Below are positions 15,646 to 26,009 of a DNA stretch of 64,000 bases, in pieces; the stretch's first letter is position 1; the number at the start of each line of letters is the position of its first letter. A program made the translations under genes and the position numbers. The notes under the pieces are model-generated. The model saw only the letters and a list, made by a program, of their open reading frames with translations, had not been told where the DNA came from and ran no database searches. This stretch comes from Eubacteriaceae bacterium. GTDB taxonomy: Bacteria > Bacillota > Clostridia > Lachnospirales > Lachnospiraceae. Where the stretch lies: NCBI GenBank assembly GCA_910575665.1, contig CAJTFB010000020.1:21446-85445 (forward strand). Reading direction: 5' to 3'.

Positions 15646-16410
15646 TCACCTCATAAAATTTTTTATAAATGTCCTCCTGTGGATCGGACATGGTCCATAT
15701 TTCTTTAACGCTTCTATGTGTGCAGAGGAACCGTAACCTTTATGTCCCTTAAAACCGTACTCCGGGTACATTTCGGCAAATTCTGTCATCAGTCGGTCCC
15801 TGGTTACCTTTGCCATAATACTTGCCGCCGCGATCGAGACACTTTTTCCATCTCCCTTGATGATTCCCAGCTGCTTTATCGGAAGCTGGGGGATCGTCAC
15901 CGCATCATTCAAAAGCAAATCCGGCACCACCTGTAAATCCTGAACCGCATGGGTCATCGCCTCATAGGTAGCCTGCAAAATATTGATCTGGTCGATTCTC
16001 TCTGGTGAACTCATGCCTATTCCATAGGATACCGCTTTTTCTTTAATTTCATCAAATAATTCTTCTCTTCTTTTTGCACTGAGCTTTTTGGAATCATTGA
16101 GATACAAAATTTTGCAATCCTTGGGAAGCACAACGGCCCCAGCCACAACGGGGCCAGCCAAAGGACCGCGCCCAGCTTCATCAATTCCGCAGATACAGGT
16201 AAAATCATTTCCATATTTTCTTTCAAATTCTTGCATCACTTCCAGACGTCTGCATTCATCTTCATAGGCTTTCTGCCGTTTCTGATACGTCAATATCAAT
16301 TTTGCTACACCTGATCTTCCATCTTCTCTATATTGATCAAATAACAAATTCCAATCTTTCATTGCAGCATGTTCAAACTCATATTTTATATCGGCTATTT
16401 TCTTTGGCAT
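15646..16410 (-). CDS. rnhB: ribonuclease HII
   Basis: The 254-aa protein has the RNase HII active-site start CGIDEAGRGPLAGPVVAGAV near residue 75. LLNDAVTIP and KGDGKSVSIAAASIMAKVTRDR follow, with the HKGYGSSAH segment near the end. It removes ribonucleotides and RNA primers from DNA. The N-terminal extension of about 70 residues is usual in Clostridia and Bacilli. GGAGGATTATT precedes the ATG. Confidence 0.95.
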   Translation of the reverse strand: MPKKIADIKYEFEHAAMKDWNLLFDQYREDGRSGVAKLILTYQKRQKAYEDECRRLEVMQEFERKYGNDFTCICGIDEAGRGPLAGPVVAGAVVLPKDCKILYLNDSKKLSAKRREELFDEIKEKAVSYGIGMSSPERIDQINILQATYEAMTHAVQDLQVVPDLLLNDAVTIPQLPIKQLGIIKGDGKSVSIAAASIMAKVTRDRLMTEFAEMYPEYGFKGHKGYGSSAHIEALKKYGPCPIHRRTFIKNFMR

Positions 16411-16448
16411 AATAATCCTCCATTTTTATTCTCACCTTACCTTCGCGT

Positions 16449-16486
16449 AAAAAGATACCTGCGCCCAAAACCAGACACAGGTATCT
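16449..16486 (-). terminator. intrinsic terminator of the pilus gene cluster
   Basis: AGATACCTG/CAGGTATCT form a nine-base stem with a 16-base loop, followed on the minus strand by a T-run. It lies directly after the 1219-aa gene, marking the end of the pilus operon. Confidence 0.85.
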
Positions 16487-16507
16487 GAAATGTTCCTACA
16501 TACTAAT

Positions 16508-19500
16508 TTATTGAAGAGCAAATAATCCTCTTTCTCCTATTGTAATCTCAGCAAACTGCTTCGATGTCTCAACCTGTTCTGCATTATCGGGATCTAAAGG
16601 ATTCTGTGTAGGTGTATACTTAGCCCCTGATTCCTTAGATGACCTCGCCACCCACTCCAAACGAACCTTAGTATAACCTTCCTGCCATTTCGATCTTAAA
16701 AATGGCAGCCGGAAATTCAGCGTCTGTTTCTCTGGAACAGGATATCCATTGATCTTTTCAAACAAATTCTGCTTCTTGTCAAAATCGATCAGCTTCATCT
16801 CAAATGGATTCCCCTCCAGATTTTCTGGTTTCAGCTTGATCGGTGCTTTGGATGAGTCATTTTCATTGATCAGCGTAGCCGATTTGAGAATGGATGTCTC
16901 TTCATTGTCAGAATTGTTCAAACTGCAGAAAAGGTACATTGTCTTATCGCTTTTATACTCTGCCGACTGACTATAATCAATCAACACACAATCATTTGAA
17001 ATCCTCTGATAGTATTTTCTCGTTTCCTTATTATTGTGAAGGGAAAATCCCATGGAAGGAGTTAGTACATTTCCATTACTCAGGATCTGTTCTGTTAGAT
17101 CCATCAGAAAATCAGCTATACCGCCAGCAAATATTGAAAAGTTTCCATTGGCTGGCTGCCCTTCTTTATGAATTACCACGACGTTCTGATAATCATTGGA
17201 AGGATCTACCGTTCCTGTAATACCACCCATTGCCGTACCCGTCGGGTCTTTATAATACCCCTGAAGATACGCAGACACTGTACTCTCTACGGAGGTCTTC
17301 AAGAAGCCATATTTTACAAAATTATCTGAAATAATACCTGTATGGTTCCCGTTATAAAGAGAATCCTCAGGAGGCTCTGTTGCCACCTCCGGCAGGAAAG
17401 TAAGTATATTCCAAAGATAGTAACACTTCTGTTTTAGCTTTTCATCGGTGTGCCCTACATCCTGACACAGTTTTCTCATATAAAATCCTGTATACTTTGC
17501 CGAATCTGGATCTCTGTTACTGTCTTCTGTCAATGGCACCTGCCTTATGTTATCGTATACATCATCCATAAAAGTCTGGACATACTCTACCTGATTGTTG
17601 GGTTTATCCTTATCTGCCGAAAGATCAAACTGCGTAGAAATCAGGTACAGCTTTGCAATATTATTCAAGCTTCCCGAACGCTGCGAACACGGAATCTTAT
17701 CATCCATATACATGTGGATATCCGTATCCCCTGTTCTTTTTACCCCCTCGTCGAGCAGCATTCCCATCTGCCTTGAATAAAGCATTGGCAGGGAGCAATC
17801 TCCACTAAGCCGCTTGATGATCTTCATACAGTCCACCCACTCCAGATCATTCTCATGAAAAGAAGCAAGTTCCCCATTGTAAGAATTCCATTGATTCTTA
17901 TTTCTTACTGGGTTGGAAAAATTATGATAGGAATCCATCAGCGCAGTTAAATCGTCCGTATTGTTGTCATAAGTAGCAATATAAAACATATCTGCCCGTT
18001 CCACGATATCCAATGTCTCTGGCGTATCTCCCTGATCCATCTGGTTGATCATCGAAGGAGTCAGTGTCATCACCTTAACATGAGTATCCTCGTACTGCTC
18101 ATCCGCTGTTTTGATAACATTCCCATCACTGTCCTTCTGATCCTCAAAATAAAACAGGGATCGCTTTAAAATATCATTGAACTTAACACCAATTAATTCA
18201 AAACGGAAAATGTATCCTTCGTACTTGTACTTAAATGTATATACTGTGCTGACCTTTAATTTCTGGTCGGAATTTTGTATGGACGTCACTTCTTTTAACA
18301 CCGCTGGGAATCCATCCCCCACCTTTAAATTATTAAACGCATCCTGTACCTCCCAGCCCTGCTTGCCCTCAGACCAGATCTCATTGTATGTCATGTCAGC
18401 GGGTATATCGCTGAGTTTTTCGTAATACTTCCACCTATTCTGTGACAAATCCTCCCACTGCTGCACTTTCTTGTTCGGAGCCTCATAGGGACCAACGGAA
18501 AAGTCCCCCTTTCCGTCGCCTACGTATACAAAATATCCAATCACCTCGGATTTACTTTCATGCTTCCAGCTGTCTGTGCGTTCAATTTCCTTGTCTAAAA
18601 CTTCATCACCCTTTGTTGTCCTGGCAAAAAGTTCCCGATGAGCCTTGGCAAACTGGGTCACAGTCATCTGTCCATTTGTCAGCTTTTCATAATCGGTTTT
18701 GACTTCGTCAGAATCATCCTCGAATTTTACTGTATACTCCTTCGTATCCTCTGAATCTTTTTCATACGTCCATTTCCACTGTGCATCATTTTTAAAGTAT
18801 TTGAAAGGAATCTCTTTTCCATCTTTGTCCACAAAGTCCTCTGGATAAGCGGACTGAATCTCCCCAATTGACCTTTTCGACATGCCATTGGAAAGCTCAG
18901 AAGCAAAATTTTTATCTTTTCTCATTTCTACCGTATAATAGGTACTTAAATAGAAAAGTGGAGCCTTAGAACGATGATTCCGTCCATAACCACTGGTTTT
19001 AGCAGCTCCTACTACCGTGCCATTGGGATTATAGATTTCAAATCCATGGTTATTATTATTAAACCAGCCATTAAAATTCTTAATATTGGTATTATTAAAC
19101 AAATCCCCATTGGCTCCGTCACCAGGTTTCCATCCCTCTCCTATCAATGTATCATAATAGGCATATAGATTATTGTCGATCTGGTCCTTCCGACAGGCAC
19201 CATGATCCCAAAATCCTATATTCTCTCCTTTTCTCAATGCCTCGTAACTAAATTCCAGCGGATCAAAAGGCAGTCCCTCCTCCTGTGAAGATACAAGAAG
19301 GGAATACGCCTGCTGCGACATCTCCGGTACAATCTCCACAAGAATAAAAGGATTCTCTTTCGTTCCCTTCTGTGTCGAGCCATTGGTCTTGGGTACCTCA
19401 GGCAATGCCTTATAGCCGCGGATCACAACCTCTGTCTCCTCTTCCGACTCCACTACAACTTTTAAATAACGAAACCCTTTTAGATCCACAGCTTCTTTTT

Positions 19501-20167
19501 TTACACCGTCTACATAAAAACGCATTCCTCCGTTTTTATCTGGATTTTCTGTCGTAAAGCTTACGCTGGAATCCGCATTCCAGCTCGCATCTGTTCTGCA
19601 TTCTTCATTGTCTTTTGTCACAATAGATTCGTTAGCTGAAAATAGTGTAAGAACCCTCTTCTCAGAATCTTCTTTTCTTGTCTTTGTAAATTCAGCAGAA
19701 TACACTTTCAATCTCTGGCCACTTTTTTTTGCCATAATAGATATAGAAGTATAAAGATCCCCAATACTTAGTTTATTCTCCAGATCAAACAGAATGGTAC
19801 GTTTTCCTGTGAGCTTTGAAGTCCCAGTATCCTTCTCCCTCTCCTGAAATCCCAGATATTCAATCACTTTTGTTCCAGAATCGGTCTGTACAAGAGGAGC
19901 AGTCTTTTTCAAAGATTTATAAGAATTTTTTGCGGTTACCGTCAAATCTGGATTTGCCTCTGCCTCTGACTGCGCCAGCCCCGGATCATCTATATATTTC
20001 TTCGCTATATAGGGTTCATCCGCGATATATTTACCAAAAATAACGCCATTTGATATCAAATAATAAGCGATAACAATCACACAGGTTAGCAGCACAGTAA
20101 AACCGCCATACATCATTCCCCGCCTCAAAGGGCTCTTTCTACTATGCACATTTCTTTTTCCCTTCAT
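16508..20167 (-). CDS. 1219-aa membrane-anchored surface protein, DUF5057-like, last gene of pilus cluster
   Basis: A basic N-terminus and one hydrophobic segment (about residues 18-40) anchor a very large extracytoplasmic region. The stretch around residue 275 (ENPFILVEIVPEMSQQAYSL) and the middle part (about 690-960) resemble DUF5057 proteins as I remember them. The beta-rich C-terminus (about 1050-1219) includes KLIDFDKKQ and WQEGYTKVRLEWVAR. No LPxTG motif is seen. It follows the minor prepilin genes on the same strand and ends at a terminator, so it probably works with the pilus, for example as a surface adhesin or assembly platform. That role is an inference. AAGGAGCGCGG precedes the ATG. 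Confidence 0.65.
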   Translation of the reverse strand: MKGKRNVHSRKSPLRRGMMYGGFTVLLTCVIVIAYYLISNGVIFGKYIADEPYIAKKYIDDPGLAQSEAEANPDLTVTAKNSYKSLKKTAPLVQTDSGTKVIEYLGFQEREKDTGTSKLTGKRTILFDLENKLSIGDLYTSISIMAKKSGQRLKVYSAEFTKTRKEDSEKRVLTLFSANESIVTKDNEECRTDASWNADSSVSFTTENPDKNGGMRFYVDGVKKEAVDLKGFRYLKVVVESEEETEVVIRGYKALPEVPKTNGSTQKGTKENPFILVEIVPEMSQQAYSLLVSSQEEGLPFDPLEFSYEALRKGENIGFWDHGACRKDQIDNNLYAYYDTLIGEGWKPGDGANGDLFNNTNIKNFNGWFNNNNHGFEIYNPNGTVVGAAKTSGYGRNHRSKAPLFYLSTYYTVEMRKDKNFASELSNGMSKRSIGEIQSAYPEDFVDKDGKEIPFKYFKNDAQWKWTYEKDSEDTKEYTVKFEDDSDEVKTDYEKLTNGQMTVTQFAKAHRELFARTTKGDEVLDKEIERTDSWKHESKSEVIGYFVYVGDGKGDFSVGPYEAPNKKVQQWEDLSQNRWKYYEKLSDIPADMTYNEIWSEGKQGWEVQDAFNNLKVGDGFPAVLKEVTSIQNSDQKLKVSTVYTFKYKYEGYIFRFELIGVKFNDILKRSLFYFEDQKDSDGNVIKTADEQYEDTHVKVMTLTPSMINQMDQGDTPETLDIVERADMFYIATYDNNTDDLTALMDSYHNFSNPVRNKNQWNSYNGELASFHENDLEWVDCMKIIKRLSGDCSLPMLYSRQMGMLLDEGVKRTGDTDIHMYMDDKIPCSQRSGSLNNIAKLYLISTQFDLSADKDKPNNQVEYVQTFMDDVYDNIRQVPLTEDSNRDPDSAKYTGFYMRKLCQDVGHTDEKLKQKCYYLWNILTFLPEVATEPPEDSLYNGNHTGIISDNFVKYGFLKTSVESTVSAYLQGYYKDPTGTAMGGITGTVDPSNDYQNVVVIHKEGQPANGNFSIFAGGIADFLMDLTEQILSNGNVLTPSMGFSLHNNKETRKYYQRISNDCVLIDYSQSAEYKSDKTMYLFCSLNNSDNEETSILKSATLINENDSSKAPIKLKPENLEGNPFEMKLIDFDKKQNLFEKINGYPVPEKQTLNFRLPFLRSKWQEGYTKVRLEWVARSSKESGAKYTPTQNPLDPDNAEQVETSKQFAEITIGERGLFALQ

Positions 20168-20182
20168 AATCCGCGCTCCTTT

Positions 20183-20896
20183 CTACTGATTTCTCATATA
20201 AATCCTTTTTCCACAACTATATTCTGGTACTACACTATCATCAAAGACCATATTTACATCCAAAACATATTTTTTCGAGGCACCATTCTCCAGAATCTTA
20301 CAGTCAAATTCTTTCACCTCATCTGCCAGAAGATAATTTTTCAGTAAATCCTCCTGGCTATTGATCGCAGTGATCTGTGATACGTCTACAATACTTGGCA
20401 TGGATACACCCGGCGGTGCTGGTGTAGGTGTTGCCCCCGGTATCAGTGTCGGTGCTGGTCCTGGGGTAGGCGCTGGTGTCGATGCGGGAGAACATTTTCC
20501 AAAATACACGCTATAGTCTCCGCCAATATCGGCAATTCCATCATTGTTCTTAAACCAGTACACATACGAATCTGATCGCATATCTTTGATATCATCCAAT
20601 GTTTTATCCCCATTTTCCAAATCTTTGATCATCTGGCTGCCTTCTTTTTCGTCATAAAACAAGATAAGAATACGATTCAATTGGTCCCAGTACGCCCGTT
20701 CTGCTTCCAAACTGTAGCTCTCGATATGATTCAATGCGTCCTTTGCCTGATTTTGGAGTTCCACTCTCGCATTGGTATCCCGCATGCTTCTGGAAGAAAA
20801 GGCGATAAGTGCTGTAATTGCCCCAAAAACAACGGTAGAAATAACAACCGCTAACAATAATTCAACCAGGGAAAAACCTTTATTATTCAATTTCAT
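20183..20896 (-). CDS. minor prepilin, PilW-like, with Pro/Thr-rich insert
   Basis: The 237-aa protein has a class III signal sequence: MKLNNKG cleaved before FSLVELLLAVV, with the conserved Glu at mature position 5 and a 20-residue helix. Residues about 148-180 are a low-complexity Pro/Thr/Ala linker (TPAPTPGPAPTLIPGATP) in the pilin head. A bulky PilW-like head suggests a tip or priming subunit. The ATG follows AAGGAACG, and the gene is in operon with three other prepilin-like genes. Confidence 0.82.
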   Translation of the reverse strand: MKLNNKGFSLVELLLAVVISTVVFGAITALIAFSSRSMRDTNARVELQNQAKDALNHIESYSLEAERAYWDQLNRILILFYDEKEGSQMIKDLENGDKTLDDIKDMRSDSYVYWFKNNDGIADIGGDYSVYFGKCSPASTPAPTPGPAPTLIPGATPTPAPPGVSMPSIVDVSQITAINSQEDLLKNYLLADEVKEFDCKILENGASKKYVLDVNMVFDDSVVPEYSCGKRIYMRNQ

Positions 20897-20933
20897 CGTT
20901 CCTTTCCCTCCTCTTCTCTATCTGTCATCGTGA

Positions 20934-21440
20934 TCAATCAATAAAATGCTTGCCTGTGCTGGTTACCAGCGTGACCTCATGTGCTGTACTGCTATCGGAG
21001 GTTCGGACCACTTTGATAGTGCTTGTAGGTGTAGCCGTATTGGTAAAAGCTCCGTCTTTTCTCCTCACGCCGACAGAAACACATTTGGTAGGAATCGTAG
21101 AAAGATCCTGATTATCAAAATAGACTCTAAGTTTCTCATTTCCAACAACTTCACCCTCTGAATAATTTGCTGCCGAAGGAGTAAAAGAACTTGAATCGTT
21201 ATATAAAATATAATAATCGTTATCGTAATAGTATAAGTGCATATAAACAGATGATGTTTTTGACATGTTCTGAGATTTTAGTTTTGTCAATCCTGTGTCG
21301 ATCTTCGCAGAACATTTCGAGGCACTGGCAAGATCCAGAAAACTAAATCCAGATATGCCCCCTACGACCATAATCGCAACGATAGCAATAACTATGATTG
21401 CCTCAATCAATGTAAAGCCTGAATTCCCTAATTTTTTCAT
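20934..21440 (-). CDS. minor prepilin, PilE/GspH-like
   Basis: ATG 21440 gives 168 aa starting MKKLGNSG, cleaved before FTLIEAIIVIAIVAIMVVGG, with Glu5 present. AAGGTG upstream supports this start. A longer frame from 21536 would overlap the preceding gene and spoil the leader peptide. The head domain has no cysteine pair. It is a fibre subunit or minor pilin in the same operon as its neighbours. Confidence 0.82.
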   Translation of the reverse strand: MKKLGNSGFTLIEAIIVIAIVAIMVVGGISGFSFLDLASASKCSAKIDTGLTKLKSQNMSKTSSVYMHLYYYDNDYYILYNDSSSFTPSAANYSEGEVVGNEKLRVYFDNQDLSTIPTKCVSVGVRRKDGAFTNTATPTSTIKVVRTSDSSTAHEVTLVTSTGKHFID

Positions 21441-21462
21441 CCACATCACCTTCTTTTCTTCA

Positions 21463-23883
21463 TCAATCAGAGTTTCTCTCCCATTCCTCATAACTGATAC
21501 ATTCTGCCACATTCGCAGGACGTTTTTCCCTGTCATCCAGACAACGGAAATATTTCCACCAGTCTTTGTCCTTGTGATTTTTAATGATATCTAAAATATC
21601 TCCCACGACAGCCGGATTCGCCTTGTAGCTTCCAGCAGCAGTGACAGAGACCTTTCCTCCGGCAATAATCAACCCTTCAAAATTACTGCTGACCGTCACA
21701 TTCTTAGCACAGAGAACGATTCCCTTTTCAATGCCAGGATCGATCATATAATCATCATTCTGGCAAATGATTTTCCAGTCACCATATCCCGGAACGTTAT
21801 CGATACGATTCGGCAATGAAGCACCGTCCTTCTCAAATTTATTATCTTCTTCTGATGGATTTCCGTTTGTATCTATGATATTCAGTACTACATTTTTAAC
21901 CAACTCATCCTTGCTCTTATCATCCAGCATTCCACGGACATCTGCCACACTTTCACTTCCAGAAGAAAGCAGTGCCATCTGCAGCCCAAGATAATTTCTC
22001 ATCTTTGACTGCCCGTCGTCCAGAAGGCTCTTAACCGGTTTATTCGTCCCATCAAAATAATTCGGAGACTGTTGCTTCGCACCCGTATTGCTATAATAAT
22101 CATGTACGATATTACCAGCGATCAGATAAAGTGCTGGCGAAATCTTCATACTTCCGTCTAACGTAGCGATATAAGACTGTGCCCGGTCATCCAGATATTC
22201 CTTATTCGGCTTGGAATTATTCGGTGACGATCCCTCTTCCTGGTTATAATAACAGGAAAAGTATTCATTTGCTGCCACTTCACTCTTAAAATTCAGATAG
22301 AGGTATACATACTGACCACTATTATTGTAGTTCGCTGTAATTTCCTCGCCAGGCTTTAGGAAATCCGCCATCGTCTTCCCTTCGTTTCCAACAGCAAGAC
22401 TTTTCAGCGCCGCAATATTTACTTTATTCCTTGCATCTGTATCATCCCCCACCTCGGCCCCCACTAGAGGATTGTGTCCATCTAGGATGAACTCTTCAGG
22501 GACAAGATATGCGATCTGGTTACTTCTCACTGCCAGCGATTCACCCATCATAATATCGTCCACAGACTCCTGATAAGTTCCGTCAGTCAGTTTTTCATTT
22601 CTTTGAACAAATGTTCTTCCCGCTAATATCAATTTTGTCAAGCCATTGGAGGTAAGTGTGGTATTTCTTCCATTGATCAGTATGGCACTGCTGTAATCAG
22701 AGCGCAGAGAGGCATTCCCCTCCGTCGTATCTGAATTATCTCGGTTATAACTATAGCCGTAATAATTTCCACCAAGATTCACCGTCGCATTATCATCCTC
22801 AATACTCGTATCATCCAGAATATAAGCATTGTCATTAATATTTACATTGGAAGTCATAGCTCCCCCCACCGCTGGCGATGGCTTCCGAACCACGATATTT
22901 TTTAACCACAGTTCCCCAAGGCTGGCGGGGCCACTTAATCCGCTCATCTTTACATCGGCGCCGGAAAATATATTTAGATTTCCACGGCTGATGATCCGTT
23001 TGCTATGAAATACAGCTTTTGTCCTTGGATGGATCTGAATCCCAGAGCCCTCATCATCGTTTGGACTCTCCATTTTTTTAGCAGTTCCAGAATAAACATT
23101 TCCGGAAACCGCTGCATCCGACGAATGATTGTCGGTATCAACACGCAATATATCATCACTAATCGAAATATAATGTTTCAATTCCTCATAGGTTCGGTTT
23201 CCCTCAAAAGCATAGTCCGGCACACCAATTCTAATATCCGTTTTCACACTGGAACGATAACCAGTTTCATCGGTGTACTTGATAATGAGACCACGAATCA
23301 CCAGATACAATTCTTTCTCATCCTTATCATATTCAAAACGATAACGAAGATCATTGGTGCCATAAGTTGATCCTAATGTCCCCGGATTGGTGGACATCTT
23401 TTTAATCAGATCCATGCTTAACTGCTCCCAATCCGTAGTCACGGTTGAATCCGCCGCCGGCTTTGATTCAATGTCCTTGATCTCGGCAGAGGTTTCCGTG
23501 GGAACCAGAGCATCGTGGTTGAGTTTTCTGACAATTCCTGTCAGATATTTCTTCCCATATATTGTCTTCATCTGGCTGGTCATCTTCGGTGACGTATAGT
23601 GTTCAACCACTTCCAGATAAGCCTTCTCATTAGCTTTTCCAGCAATTTCCTCAATTCCGCTTCTTATCTCCGACAAATACCCCTCTGTCTGGTAAAAATT
23701 GTCTGTCGAATAATGATCCACAATTACAGTCGTTACATAGTTTGTAGCCACAGACAAAACTGTGGCTCCTACAATTGATACAAACATAACACCGATCACA
23801 ACAAAGATAAAGGCAGAACCGCTGTCATCCTTCCTGATCTTATCCAGTTTTTCTTTCAGTAGGCTTCTTAATTTCTGAAACAT
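21463..23883 (-). CDS. large PilX-like pilus-cluster protein (806 aa)
   Basis: One N-terminal helix (about residues 22-50, SGSAFIFVVIGVMFVSIVGA) resembles PilX-type minor pilins, but the Glu5 typical of prepilins is missing. The 750-residue extracytoplasmic part contains a right-handed beta-helix-like stretch around residues 270-420, with short repeats such as VNINDNAYILDDTSI and NATVNLGGNYYGYSY. It is far larger than ordinary PilX (about 150-200 aa). It lies between the PilV-like and PilE-like genes and probably forms part of a pilus tip complex. That is an inference. Confidence 0.65.
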   Translation of the reverse strand: MFQKLRSLLKEKLDKIRKDDSGSAFIFVVIGVMFVSIVGATVLSVATNYVTTVIVDHYSTDNFYQTEGYLSEIRSGIEEIAGKANEKAYLEVVEHYTSPKMTSQMKTIYGKKYLTGIVRKLNHDALVPTETSAEIKDIESKPAADSTVTTDWEQLSMDLIKKMSTNPGTLGSTYGTNDLRYRFEYDKDEKELYLVIRGLIIKYTDETGYRSSVKTDIRIGVPDYAFEGNRTYEELKHYISISDDILRVDTDNHSSDAAVSGNVYSGTAKKMESPNDDEGSGIQIHPRTKAVFHSKRIISRGNLNIFSGADVKMSGLSGPASLGELWLKNIVVRKPSPAVGGAMTSNVNINDNAYILDDTSIEDDNATVNLGGNYYGYSYNRDNSDTTEGNASLRSDYSSAILINGRNTTLTSNGLTKLILAGRTFVQRNEKLTDGTYQESVDDIMMGESLAVRSNQIAYLVPEEFILDGHNPLVGAEVGDDTDARNKVNIAALKSLAVGNEGKTMADFLKPGEEITANYNNSGQYVYLYLNFKSEVAANEYFSCYYNQEEGSSPNNSKPNKEYLDDRAQSYIATLDGSMKISPALYLIAGNIVHDYYSNTGAKQQSPNYFDGTNKPVKSLLDDGQSKMRNYLGLQMALLSSGSESVADVRGMLDDKSKDELVKNVVLNIIDTNGNPSEEDNKFEKDGASLPNRIDNVPGYGDWKIICQNDDYMIDPGIEKGIVLCAKNVTVSSNFEGLIIAGGKVSVTAAGSYKANPAVVGDILDIIKNHKDKDWWKYFRCLDDREKRPANVAECISYEEWERNSD

Positions 23884-23934
23884 CGAAAAACCCCCTATTC
23901 ATCTTTTCCGTATCCGGCACCCCTCCATTGACTG

Positions 23935-25263
23935 TTACTCCGCATAGGCAGACTCTATATGAGCCAGCACATTTTCTTTGGTAAACTCCTGCTCATTTTC
24001 TGCAAATATATCTACATACATCTTCCCGATCCGTCGCTTTTTGACCTTGGAAACATAGGAATCATACTTATTCAATGAATTTTTTTGCAACGTAAAATTA
24101 GCATTAATACTATTATCTGGATAATCCGGCCGGTTTAAGTTGGAATAATACTTTGCATGAACGGCTTTATTTATATCACTGCTATCCATCAGCAAAGTAT
24201 AAGTGCCAATGTCTGTCACCCCTGGCGCCGGAGACACAGATGGATCTGGCGTCTCTCCTGGTGCTGGCACCGACAAATCCTGATAGGTAAAATAAATATT
24301 TATCTTTTTCATCTCATCTTCGGTAAATCCTGGATCACTGATCACTTTAAAATGTTCCTGCCTGGAGCTGTCCCATGCTGGCTTATAGAAAATAAAGATG
24401 TTTTTTAGCTTGGATTTACTGATCTCCGTCTGCTCCAAAGTTACTTCTTTCTGGATCACCTGCCCTGGTGTAGAAGCCGCCATGACATCCGTGTAGATCT
24501 CACTCACTGCCGAATCTACTTCATCATCCTCAGAAGCTACCACATTCATATCCCCATACACTTCACTGGGACTGGGAATATGATAATCGTTATATTGAGA
24601 ATCAATATCCAAACCGTCTTTTGTCTTGGTTTCACTGCCATATGTATCAAAATCAAAATGAACCTTAGCTTTATATTTGGTATTATTCACCACTACATTA
24701 CGCGTAATATCCAAAGGAAGAGGGTCTGCATCCGGCTCCACCGTATACTCCGGCAATGGGGATGGGTCTACGGACCATGCTTCTGTGCTGTCTGGAGTCG
24801 CAATCGGAGAAGCACCCGGTGTTGGGGATGGCGTCCCCGCACCTGCAAGCTCATTTGTTCCCCCTTGAATATCCAAACAGATCACACGACTCAAACCTTG
24901 TTTGATCATTCCCGGATTCACTGCCGATATATTCGCCGGAACCGTATAGGAATACTTGTAAAACACTCTAACCAAATAGGTGGAATTCGTGGCAGGTGGT
25001 ACAGCCGTTGCTCCTGGCGCCGGCGTCGCCACCAGTGCTTCAATCTGTTCCACATTAGAACATGATTTTAATTCTTCTGCGACATCTTCTGCCGCCATCG
25101 TAGCCGTCTGCCGTTCTCGCCCATCAATGGTCTTCACCGATGAATAGGTAAAATAATTGATAACCGGCAGTGTTACCAGTGCCAATATAGTAAGTGCCAG
25201 TATAACCTCCACCAGCGAAAAACCACTATCCTCTTTTAACCATTCCTTACAACGCACGTTCAC
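23935..25263 (-). CDS. large minor prepilin, PilV-like, with two Pro/Thr-rich linkers
   Basis: The 442-aa protein has the class III leader KEDSG before FSLVEVILALTILALVTLPVI, with Glu5. It starts at GTG behind GAGGGGCG. The head is interrupted by Pro/Thr/Ser linkers near residues 80-95 (TPAPGATAVPP), 145-185 (TPSPTPGASPIATP) and 345-360. PilV-type pilins are usually under 200 aa, so this one carries extra extracellular material. The linkers look like candidate O-glycosylation regions. The product probably belongs to the initiation or tip complex. Confidence 0.8.
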   Translation of the reverse strand: MNVRCKEWLKEDSGFSLVEVILALTILALVTLPVINYFTYSSVKTIDGRERQTATMAAEDVAEELKSCSNVEQIEALVATPAPGATAVPPATNSTYLVRVFYKYSYTVPANISAVNPGMIKQGLSRVICLDIQGGTNELAGAGTPSPTPGASPIATPDSTEAWSVDPSPLPEYTVEPDADPLPLDITRNVVVNNTKYKAKVHFDFDTYGSETKTKDGLDIDSQYNDYHIPSPSEVYGDMNVVASEDDEVDSAVSEIYTDVMAASTPGQVIQKEVTLEQTEISKSKLKNIFIFYKPAWDSSRQEHFKVISDPGFTEDEMKKINIYFTYQDLSVPAPGETPDPSVSPAPGVTDIGTYTLLMDSSDINKAVHAKYYSNLNRPDYPDNSINANFTLQKNSLNKYDSYVSKVKKRRIGKMYVDIFAENEQEFTKENVLAHIESAYAE

Positions 25264-25287
25264 ACCGCCCCTCTCTGCTTCCGAAAA

Positions 25288-26007
25288 TTACTCTTTATCC
25301 TTGCTGAAATCACCAAACACGTTATCCACTCCAAACGTAAACTCAGATACATCCAGTTCTTTATAGGGTACACCATTTCCAAGCATGGAGTAAAAATGGA
25401 TGCCAATACTGCCTGCCAGCTTCCCGCTGCTTCTGTCAAATGCCAAATTTACATCTCCCACAGAAAGCTTTTCTTTGTTTTCAGTAATCCAATCCAATGC
25501 TTTATAAACCTGTTTGGTAGTTCCAGAAAAGTTAATGGTATAGGTAGCTGTCGAACCAATCATCTGATCCATATCAACTACTGTGATCTCCGACATGGTC
25601 TCCTCTTCATTTTCTTCTGGTGCCGTATTTCCATCGGTAATCTGCCCTTTATAATAGAACGGCTGCTGTTCTCCTGGCGTAATGCTCTCGATATCAATTC
25701 CTGTATTGATCATAAGACGATAGATCAGATATACCGACTTCTGCTGGGTAATTTTAACCGGAAACGACTGAATAAAATCCTCAATATCATCTGTATACAA
25801 AGAGGTAAACACCTCAAGATCTGTCACTTTTGGCTGCAGACTCTCCAAATACGCAATCCGTTCATTGGTATCCGCAGTTCTTTTGTCAAAATCAGCTGCT
25901 TTATCCATATTGGTCTGGTAAACAAGGAAGTAAGTAGCAACGATTAACATAACTGCTACCAGTATAAGAATAACCCGAATCTGTGCCAGTGTAAGTTTTC
26001 CCTTCAT
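25288..26007 (-). CDS. pilO: PilO-like pilus alignment protein
   Basis: The 239-aa bitopic protein has one N-terminal helix (about residues 10-29) and a coiled-coil stretch (30-60). An alpha/beta domain typical of PilO follows, with TYTINFSGTTKQVYKALDWI. It pairs with PilN to link the membrane platform. The gene starts immediately after the PilM-PilN fusion, and the last bases of that gene include its GAGGCG ribosome binding site. Confidence 0.8.
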   Translation of the reverse strand: MKGKLTLAQIRVILILVAVMLIVATYFLVYQTNMDKAADFDKRTADTNERIAYLESLQPKVTDLEVFTSLYTDDIEDFIQSFPVKITQQKSVYLIYRLMINTGIDIESITPGEQQPFYYKGQITDGNTAPEENEEETMSEITVVDMDQMIGSTATYTINFSGTTKQVYKALDWITENKEKLSVGDVNLAFDRSSGKLAGSIGIHFYSMLGNGVPYKELDVSEFTFGVDNVFGDFSKDKE

Positions 26008-26009
26008 AA

